In this document: piece after piece, positions 58,456 to 64,000 of the stretch
How positions within the stretch are numbered: the stretch's first letter is position 1
How the letters are laid out: the number at the start of each line of letters is the position of its first letter
DNA from: Arthrobacter jiangjiafuii
Lineage (GTDB): Bacteria > Actinomycetota > Actinomycetes > Actinomycetales > Micrococcaceae
Assembly: GCF_018622995.1 (NCBI RefSeq)
Contig: NZ_CP076022.1
Coordinates: 372,001 to 436,000, forward strand
DNA length: 64,000 nt
Reading direction: 5' to 3'
Made by a program: the position numbers and the translations under genes
The notes under the pieces: generated by a model
The model's database searches: none
What the model saw: the letters and a program-made list of their open reading frames with translations, nothing else
Told to the model about the DNA's origin: nothing

Positions 58456-58550
58456 AAAGCCAGTATCCTTACTAATTCCGCAGTGTTCCTTGCTAATAGG
58501 GCCCCGGTAACAATTACCTACCTACTACTGCAAAACTACTTGGAAAACTA

Positions 58551-58578
58551 CTTACATTGTTGTGGAATGGGTCGATAA
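58551..58578 (+). promoter_or_regulatory. Weaker sigma-28-like motif before flgB
   Basis: CTTA (58551-58554), 16 bases, GTCGATAA (58571-58578). It keeps the spacing and the CGATAA core of the other sites. The stretch 58456-58653 is otherwise empty of genes and AT-richer than its surroundings, as expected for a promoter region. Confidence 0.5.
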
Positions 58579-58653
58579 CCAGTAGTGAGCAAGGATTGCT
58601 CATTTCCAGGCCACGGATCGGCCGCTCTGTCCCTCAGTGAGAAGCGGGTTTCC

Positions 58654-58998
58654 GTGTTCGATTCCGTGTCGTCAATTGCGCTTCAAAGCGCCCTTGATGG
58701 GCTGGCCTTACGCCAGCGAACAATCGCGAACAACATTGCGAATGTCAACACCCCGGGCTATCACGCCCAGCGGGTCAGTTTCGAAGATGCCCTGGCCAAG
58801 TCCGTACGGGCCGGCTCCGGAGCTGTCGAGGCCACCACAGCGCGGTCGCTGGAACCCACCCGCCTGGACGGCAGCAACGTCAACCTGGACACGGAAACGC
58901 TCTCCAACATCGACACGGTGCTCCGCTACCAGTTCGCCACGCAAGCCGTCGGCGGCGAAGCGAACTCGCTGCGCACCGCCCTGAGGACACAGTCATGA
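58654..58998 (+). CDS. flgB: Flagellar basal-body rod protein FlgB
   Basis: FlgB joins the rod to the MS ring. The 114-residue product starts at GTG 58654 (MFDSVSSIALQ), the position of FlgB starts in general; an upstream in-frame GTG at 58585 would add 23 odd residues. The signature QRTIANNIANVNTPGYHAQR is at about 21-40, and the C-terminal LSNIDTVLRYQFATQAVGGE follows. It overlaps flgC by four bases. Confidence 0.88.
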   Translation: MFDSVSSIALQSALDGLALRQRTIANNIANVNTPGYHAQRVSFEDALAKSVRAGSGAVEATTARSLEPTRLDGSNVNLDTETLSNIDTVLRYQFATQAVGGEANSLRTALRTQS

Positions 58999-59387
58999 CC
59001 TTCGACGCTATCGGCATTGCCGCCACCGGACTGACCACGCACCGCAAATGGCTTGACGCCGTCTCGGACAACCTGGCCAACGCCAACAACGCCTCCAGCA
59101 CCGACGGCGCCGCCTTCCAGGCCCGCTACGTGGTGGCCCAGGAAGGGCAGGGCGTCAGCGGGGTCTACGTCTCCGGCGTCGAATTCGGCGACGCCGAGGG
59201 CCGGATGGTATACCAGCCAGACCACCCGGTGGCCGACGCGGACGGCTATGTCCGGTACCCGGACATCGACCTGTCCGAACAGATGGGCAACCTGATCCTG
59301 GCCCAGCGCGGCTACGAGGCGAACGCCGCCGTCGTCGACCGCGCCAAAGCAACTTATGAAGCAGCACTCCAGATTGGACGCTCCTAA
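58995..59387 (+). CDS. flgC: Flagellar basal-body rod protein FlgC
   Basis: This 130-residue proximal rod protein has FDAIGIAATGLTTHRKWLDA, then VSDNLANANNASSTDGAAFQ near the start and PDIDLSEQMGNLILAQRGYE near the C-terminus. It overlaps flgB and fliE at its ends (ATGA and TAATG junctions), so the operon is tightly coupled. Confidence 0.92.
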   Translation: MTFDAIGIAATGLTTHRKWLDAVSDNLANANNASSTDGAAFQARYVVAQEGQGVSGVYVSGVEFGDAEGRMVYQPDHPVADADGYVRYPDIDLSEQMGNLILAQRGYEANAAVVDRAKATYEAALQIGRS

Positions 59388-59692
59388 TGCCCGTTCCCGC
59401 CATTCCTGCCGTATCGGGCGTTACCCCCACCAGCTATCTGGACGCCGTCCCGGCCACCGCCTCCACTGACGGCTCCGCGTTCGCCGCGTCCCTGACCGGC
59501 GCGGTCGATAACGTCACGCAGCTGCAGTCCACCTCCAAGGCCCTTGCCGTGCAGGCGGTCACCGGGGACCTGGACGACATCCACAGCGCCACCATTGCGT
59601 CCACCCGCGCCTCGGTCACCCTGGAACTGGTGGCCGGCGTGCGCAACAAGGCGGTTGACGCCTTCAACGAGATCATGCGGATGCAGGCCTGA
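59387..59692 (+). CDS. fliE: Flagellar hook-basal body protein FliE
   Basis: FliE is the adaptor between MS ring and rod. The 101-residue product has an Ala/Thr-rich N-terminus and the family C-terminus SATIASTRASVTLELVAGVR followed by NKAVDAFNEIMRMQA. Start and stop overlap flgC and fliF by one base each. Confidence 0.9.
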   Translation: MPVPAIPAVSGVTPTSYLDAVPATASTDGSAFAASLTGAVDNVTQLQSTSKALAVQAVTGDLDDIHSATIASTRASVTLELVAGVRNKAVDAFNEIMRMQA

Positions 59693-61302
59693 TGGCGCGC
59701 CCCATGAACGCCGCATTCGGACGTGTCGGCGAGACCGTCCGCGGATTTACCCTGGCGCAGAAGACCATCACCATCATCGGTGTGGCTGTCCTTGCCCTCG
59801 GCATTGCGCTGCTGGTCAGCTGGGCCACCAAGCCGGCCTACACCCCGCTTTTTTCCGGACTCTCCGCCTCCGACGCCAACACCATCGTGGAGCAGCTCAA
59901 GACCGACGGCGTCCCGTACGAGATCGCCAACGGCGGCGGCACCATCCTGGTGCCCGAAGCCAATGTCTATGACCAGCGGCTCAAGGCAGCGGGCGCGGGC
60001 CTTCCCTCCTCGTCCACCGGCGGTTATTCGCTCCTGGACGAGATGGGCGTGACCTCCTCCGAGTTCCAGCAGTCAGTGACCTATAAGCGCGCCCTTGAAG
60101 GCGAACTCGCCAAGACCGTGGGAGCGCTCGACGGCGTCCAGACCGCCTCGGTGCAGCTGGCCATTCCCGAAGACACCGTCTTCGTCTCGGAAAAGCGCGA
60201 TCCGACCGCTTCGGTGTTCATCCAGACCGAAAACGGCGTCACCCTTGGCGCGGACCAGATCCAGGCCATCGTGCACCTGACCTCGGCCTCGATCGACGGG
60301 ATGGACGCCACCAACGTGGCGGTCATCGACTCCGCTGGAACCGTGCTCTCCGCCGTCGGCGTGGGCGCCACCGGCTCCGCGGACAAACAGTCCAGCGACT
60401 ATGAGGAACGCGTGGGTGCCGCAGTGCAGACCATGCTGGACCGCGTGGTCGGCCCCGGGAATGCGACAGTGGCCGTGGCCGCGGACATGAGCTACGAGTC
60501 AGCGAACCGGGTCGAGGAATCCTTCGCCAGCCCCGAGAACGCTCCGGCACTGAACGAAGCCACCACCACCGAGGAATACACGGGAGGCGCCGGTGGAGGC
60601 GCCGCCGGCATCCTGGGTCCGGACAACATTGCCGTGCCCGACGACGCCGCCGGAGACGGAACCTTCAACTCTGAAACCAGCACCCGCAACAACGCGGTCA
60701 ACAAGATCACCGAAACCCGCGAAATCCCCGCCGGGGCACTGAACCGGCAGACCGTCTCGGTGGCACTAAACACCGAGGCCGCCGCCGGCCTGAACCTGAA
60801 CAACATCGAGGCGCTGGTGGCCACCGCCGCCGGGATCAACGCCGAGCGCGGCGACGAGCTGACCGTGGAAATGGTCGCCTTCAACGCCGGTGGCGCTGCC
60901 GCCGCGCAGGAGGCACTGGGCGCTGCAGCGGAAGCGGCAGAGGAAGAACGCCGGGCGCAGCTGCTGAACAGCATCATCCTCGCCACCGGCATCGTCCTGG
61001 CCGTGGCGCTGGCCCTGGTCGCCTACGCCATGCGGTCACGGCGCCAGAACCGCGAGGCGATCGACATCGGGGAGCTCTCGGAGCTTGATCCGCTGGAACC
61101 TGCCACCAAGCTGGCCATGATCGGCCAGCAGCCCGTTACCGCCATCGGCGTCCCCACTGACACCGCCGGACTGCCCATCCTGACTCCGCGGGCGGACTCC
61201 ACCGAACGCAAGCGCGCAGAAGTGGACATGCTGGCGGGCCAGGACCCCACCCGCACCGCCGAGTACCTGCGCAGCTTCATGGATGAGAGCCAGCCCGCAT
61301 GA
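59692..61302 (+). CDS. fliF: Flagellar MS-ring protein FliF
   Basis: FliF forms the membrane ring on which the basal body is built. The 536-residue product has a first membrane segment at about 23-42 (TIIGVAVLALGIALLV), the ring-building motifs FSGLSASDANTIVEQLKTDG and VTSSEFQQSVTYKRALEGEL with the LAIPEDTVFVSEKRDPTASV block, a Gly/Ala-rich extracellular spacer near 300, a second membrane segment at about 424-446 and a cytosolic tail that binds FliG. All parts are in place. Confidence 0.94.
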   Translation: MARPMNAAFGRVGETVRGFTLAQKTITIIGVAVLALGIALLVSWATKPAYTPLFSGLSASDANTIVEQLKTDGVPYEIANGGGTILVPEANVYDQRLKAAGAGLPSSSTGGYSLLDEMGVTSSEFQQSVTYKRALEGELAKTVGALDGVQTASVQLAIPEDTVFVSEKRDPTASVFIQTENGVTLGADQIQAIVHLTSASIDGMDATNVAVIDSAGTVLSAVGVGATGSADKQSSDYEERVGAAVQTMLDRVVGPGNATVAVAADMSYESANRVEESFASPENAPALNEATTTEEYTGGAGGGAAGILGPDNIAVPDDAAGDGTFNSETSTRNNAVNKITETREIPAGALNRQTVSVALNTEAAAGLNLNNIEALVATAAGINAERGDELTVEMVAFNAGGAAAAQEALGAAAEAAEEERRAQLLNSIILATGIVLAVALALVAYAMRSRRQNREAIDIGELSELDPLEPATKLAMIGQQPVTAIGVPTDTAGLPILTPRADSTERKRAEVDMLAGQDPTRTAEYLRSFMDESQPA

Positions 61303-62408
61303 GCGACACAATGACAGCCCCGGCCGCTTCCGCCCCGGTAACCACCGCCGTCGCGCAGGTGAAGGCTCCGGACGCAGCGCTTGACCCGGCTGCCGCCGCC
61401 GTCGCGGCCATGAGCGGAGCCCGCAAGGCCGCCATCATCCTGATGCAGATGGACACCGCGCGCGCCGCGGGCGTCCTGAAACAGTTCACCGAGGCCGAGG
61501 CCCAGGAAATTGCCGCCGAGATCGTACTCATGCGGAGGGTCGCACCCGATGTAGCCGAGCGGACGCTGCTGGACTTCTACGAACTGACGCTGGCCGGCAA
61601 GCACCGGGCACACGGCGGCCGCGACGTCGCCATGGGCCTGCTGGAGGCATCATTCGGCAGCGAACGGGCCTCCGGCGTGATGGACCGGCTTGCGTCCTCC
61701 ATGGCCGGGGCCTCCTTCGACTTCCTGGAACGCGCCGAACCTGCGCAGATCGTGTCACTGCTGGAAGGCGAACTGGCGCAGACCGTGGCGCTGGTCCTGG
61801 CCCACCTGCGGCCGCAGCATGCCTCGGCCATCCTCTCCGGGCTGGGCAGCAACATGCGCACCGACGTCGCCCAGGCCATCGCCACCATGTCCCGCGCGAC
61901 CCCGGAAGCCGTCCGCGTGGTTGCCGATACGCTGCGTGAACGGGCCGCGGCCGTCGGCGCGGCGCGGGACACCGCCAACGCGATCGGCGGCATCCAGCCG
62001 CTGGTGGACATCATCAACCGCGCCGACGCCGTCACCGAGCGCGCGCTCCTGGAAGCGCTGGAAGCCCGCGACCCGGAACTGGCCGAGGAAGTCCGCTCAC
62101 GGATGCTCACCTTCGAAGACCTCGTCAAGCTGGAGCGCCGCGATGTTCAGCTGGTGCTGCGCGGCATCGACGTCACCATCCTGGCGCTGGCCATGAAGGG
62201 CGCCTCGGAGACAGTCAACGACGCCATCCGGACCAACGTTTCCGAGCGCAACCGCGAAATGCTCGACGACGAAATCAATGCCGGCCGTCCGGCCCGCCTG
62301 TCCCAGGTGGAGGAAGCGCGCGCCACCATCGTCCGCGTCATCCGCGACCTCGAAGGCCAGGGCATCATCACCGTCCACCACGCGGACGAGGACGAATATG
62401 TCTACTGA
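61299..62408 (+). CDS. fliG: Flagellar motor switch protein FliG
   Basis: FliG sits on FliF and meets the stator. The 369-residue product has a 40-residue Ala-rich leader, the N-terminal domain (RKAAIILMQMDTARAAGVLK), the middle domain with EPAQIVSLLEGELAQTVALV and LAHLRPQHASAILSGL, and the C-terminal motor domain (FEDLVKLERRDVQLVLRGID, then VSERNREMLDDEINAGRPAR). The charged torque helix residues are present. It overlaps fliF by four bases and fliH by eleven. Confidence 0.94.
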   Translation: MSDTMTAPAASAPVTTAVAQVKAPDAALDPAAAAVAAMSGARKAAIILMQMDTARAAGVLKQFTEAEAQEIAAEIVLMRRVAPDVAERTLLDFYELTLAGKHRAHGGRDVAMGLLEASFGSERASGVMDRLASSMAGASFDFLERAEPAQIVSLLEGELAQTVALVLAHLRPQHASAILSGLGSNMRTDVAQAIATMSRATPEAVRVVADTLRERAAAVGAARDTANAIGGIQPLVDIINRADAVTERALLEALEARDPELAEEVRSRMLTFEDLVKLERRDVQLVLRGIDVTILALAMKGASETVNDAIRTNVSERNREMLDDEINAGRPARLSQVEEARATIVRVIRDLEGQGIITVHHADEDEYVY

Positions 62409-63012
62409 GTCTGTCCAGGCATACTCCCGGCTCACGTACCCGGCGCTGGAAAATGTTGACCTGACCCGGGTCAACATCCACGAGCAGGCCCGCGGGCACG
62501 CCACCGGCTACGCCGCAGGCCTGCGGGCAGCGGTCGCCGAAACCGAGCAGCTGCGCGCCCGCCTCCGCGCGGAGCACGAAGCTGCCCTCGAAGCCGGACG
62601 CGCGGACATCCGCGCCACCCTGCAGGTCCTGAACCGGGCCGTCCGCAGCCTGGAACAGGCGGCCGTGCCAGTGGCTGAAGAAGTCCAGGATTCCCTCGCC
62701 GCCGCCGCCATAGAGCTGGCCGAAGCCCTGCTGGGCCAGGAGCTCGACGACGCCGAAACCTCGGCCCGCGCGGCGCTGACCCGCGCGCTGCACGGCGTGT
62801 CCCGCGAAGAAGTCCGCGCCGTCCGGCTGCACCCCGATGACCTGGCCGCCTTGGACCTGGAAACCATCTCCTCGGCCGACGTTCGGCTCAAGGCCGACCG
62901 CAGCCTCAACCGCGGCGACGCCATGACCGATTTCGCCCACGGCTACCTAGACGCCACTCTGTCTTCGGCCCTGGAACGGGCCCGCACCGCCCTGCTGGGA
63001 CGCACCGCATGA
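62398..63012 (+). CDS. fliH: Flagellar export regulator FliH
   Basis: FliH holds the export ATPase FliI at the base of the flagellum. The 204-residue product from ATG 62398 has a short N-terminal segment, a long Ala/Glu/Arg-rich helix (AAVAETEQLRARLRAEHEAA), and the conserved C-terminal region (DSLAAAAIELAEALLGQELD and VRLHPDDLAALD). The start overlaps fliG and the stop overlaps fliI (ATGA). Confidence 0.85.
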   Translation: MSTESVQAYSRLTYPALENVDLTRVNIHEQARGHATGYAAGLRAAVAETEQLRARLRAEHEAALEAGRADIRATLQVLNRAVRSLEQAAVPVAEEVQDSLAAAAIELAEALLGQELDDAETSARAALTRALHGVSREEVRAVRLHPDDLAALDLETISSADVRLKADRSLNRGDAMTDFAHGYLDATLSSALERARTALLGRTA

Positions 63013-64000
63013 CCGCCGTCACTGACCGGCCCACGGCTTCCGGGCTCCGTCCCGGACACGGGCTGTCCCTCCGCTTCGAGGAAGCCAGGCGTGCCGCTGC
63101 GCCGATCCGCGTGGGATCGGTATCCTCCATCGTCGGACTGGGACTGGACATCGAAGGTCTGGAAGCCGGCGTCGGAGACGTGGTGACCATCGGCGAAGGC
63201 GACGGAATTGTCCACGCCGAAGTAGTGGCGGCCACCCGCGGGGGAATCCGCTGCATGCCGTACGGCCGGCTGGTGGGCCTGTCCGCCGGCACACCCGCCC
63301 GTTCGCTGGGCCGCCCCCTGCTTGTTCCCACCGGTCTGGGCCTGCTGGGACGCGTCGTGGACGGCCTGGGAAATCCGATCGACGGAAAGGGGCCGTTGCG
63401 CAGCGGGCCCATGGTGCCCCTGGCCAACGAGAGCCCGCACGCCATGCAGCGCGCCCGGATCGCCACGCCGCTGCAGCTGGGTGTCCGTGTCATGGACACG
63501 CTGACCACCGTCGGCAAGGGCCAGCGCATGGGACTGTTCGCCGGATCGGGCGTCGGAAAGTCCTCGCTGCTGTCCATGATTGCCCGCGGTACCGACGCCG
63601 AGGTTTCGGTGATCGCCTTGGTGGGGGAGCGCGGCCGTGAAGTCCGCGAGTTCCTGGAAGACGATCTGGGTCCCGAAGGCCTGGCCCGCTCCGTTGTAGT
63701 GGTCTCCACCTCCGACGACCCGGCCCTGATGCGCCTCCGGGCGGCTTTCCTCGCCACCCGCATCGCAGAGTCCTTCCGCGATGGCGGATCCGACGTCGTG
63801 CTCATGATGGACTCGCTGACCCGCGTGGCCATGGCCCAGCGCGAAATCGGCCTGTCCGCCGGCGAGCCGCCCGCCACCCGCGGCTATCCGCCCTCCACCT
63901 TCTCCGTCCTGGCCCAGCTGCTGGAACGCGCCGGCACCGGCGAGCACGGCTCGGTGACCGGGATCTATACCGTCCTGGTGGACGGCGACGACCACAACGA
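63009..64000 (+). CDS. fliI: Flagellum-specific ATPase FliI (3' end outside window)
   Basis: Starting at ATG 63009 the frame stays open to the window end, giving 330 residues of a protein that is usually about 440. It shows the Walker A loop FAGSGVGKSSLLSM (about 177-190), the GERGREVREFLEDDLG motif, the Walker B VVLMMDSLTRVAMAQREIGL (about 260-279) and SAGEPPATRGYPPSTFSVLA. FliI powers or regulates flagellar protein export. Its ATP-binding parts are intact here. Confidence 0.92.
   Translation, partial: MTAVTDRPTASGLRPGHGLSLRFEEARRAAAPIRVGSVSSIVGLGLDIEGLEAGVGDVVTIGEGDGIVHAEVVAATRGGIRCMPYGRLVGLSAGTPARSLGRPLLVPTGLGLLGRVVDGLGNPIDGKGPLRSGPMVPLANESPHAMQRARIATPLQLGVRVMDTLTTVGKGQRMGLFAGSGVGKSSLLSMIARGTDAEVSVIALVGERGREVREFLEDDLGPEGLARSVVVVSTSDDPALMRLRAAFLATRIAESFRDGGSDVVLMMDSLTRVAMAQREIGLSAGEPPATRGYPPSTFSVLAQLLERAGTGEHGSVTGIYTVLVDGDDHN

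Overview
The window is a high-G+C actinobacterial chromosome segment, most probably from a motile Arthrobacter-like member of the Micrococcaceae. This rests on a GTP-type PEP carboxykinase, a bacterial proteasome activator ending in GQYL, DivIVA-domain proteins, FCD-type GntR and PIG3-type oxidoreductases, and a flagellar cluster in actinobacterial order. Genus-level assignment is inference.

Region 1 (1 to about 9.9 kb) is an accessory island, visibly less GC-rich than the rest. It carries a WXG100-like small protein, a probable toxin N-terminal domain, a fragmented Rhs/YD-repeat polymorphic toxin, and several families of small membrane or lipid-anchored proteins present as intact genes plus decayed copies. 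Family A is at 3-356 and 1778-2554. Family B is at 2747-3160 and 4285-4713, with relics at 2594-2677 and 8670-8996. Family C is at 6442-6891 and 9384-9857, each placed just after the same toxin-tail sequence. Family D lipoproteins are at 7878-8486, with relics at 4045-4161 and 9002-9200. The layout suggests an eroding polymorphic-toxin/immunity locus. A DivIVA-like membrane protein lies in its middle.

Region 2 (about 10 to 49.8 kb) is mostly housekeeping and metabolism. It holds a VOC protein, a PNPOx-like stress protein, tadA, upp, a winged-helix regulator without receiver, a SixA-type phosphatase, two flavin oxidoreductases, pckG, two aldehyde dehydrogenases, manB, a RecQ helicase, a GntR/FCD regulator beside a crotonase, two aldo/keto reductases, a prolyl oligopeptidase, an orphan ctaD, a very large secreted nuclease/5'-nucleotidase, cstA with a YbdD-type partner, and bpa. 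Four tRNA genes (Ser-CGA, Arg-ACG, Ser-GCU, Ser-UGA) all lie on the minus strand. CRP/GlxR-like palindromes precede pckG and cstA, which fits a shared carbon-status control of gluconeogenesis and peptide/pyruvate uptake.

Region 3 (49.8 kb to the end) is a flagellar cluster. The minus-strand operon flgN-flgK-flgL-fliW diverges from fliA (sigma-28), followed on the plus strand by two nearly identical tandem flagellin genes, fliD, fliS, a fliT-position gene, then flgB-flgC-fliE-fliF-fliG-fliH-fliI with overlapping starts and stops; fliI is cut by the window end. Motifs of the form CTAA-N16-GCCGATAA occur before flgN, both flagellins and (weaker) flgB, so FliA probably drives these units.
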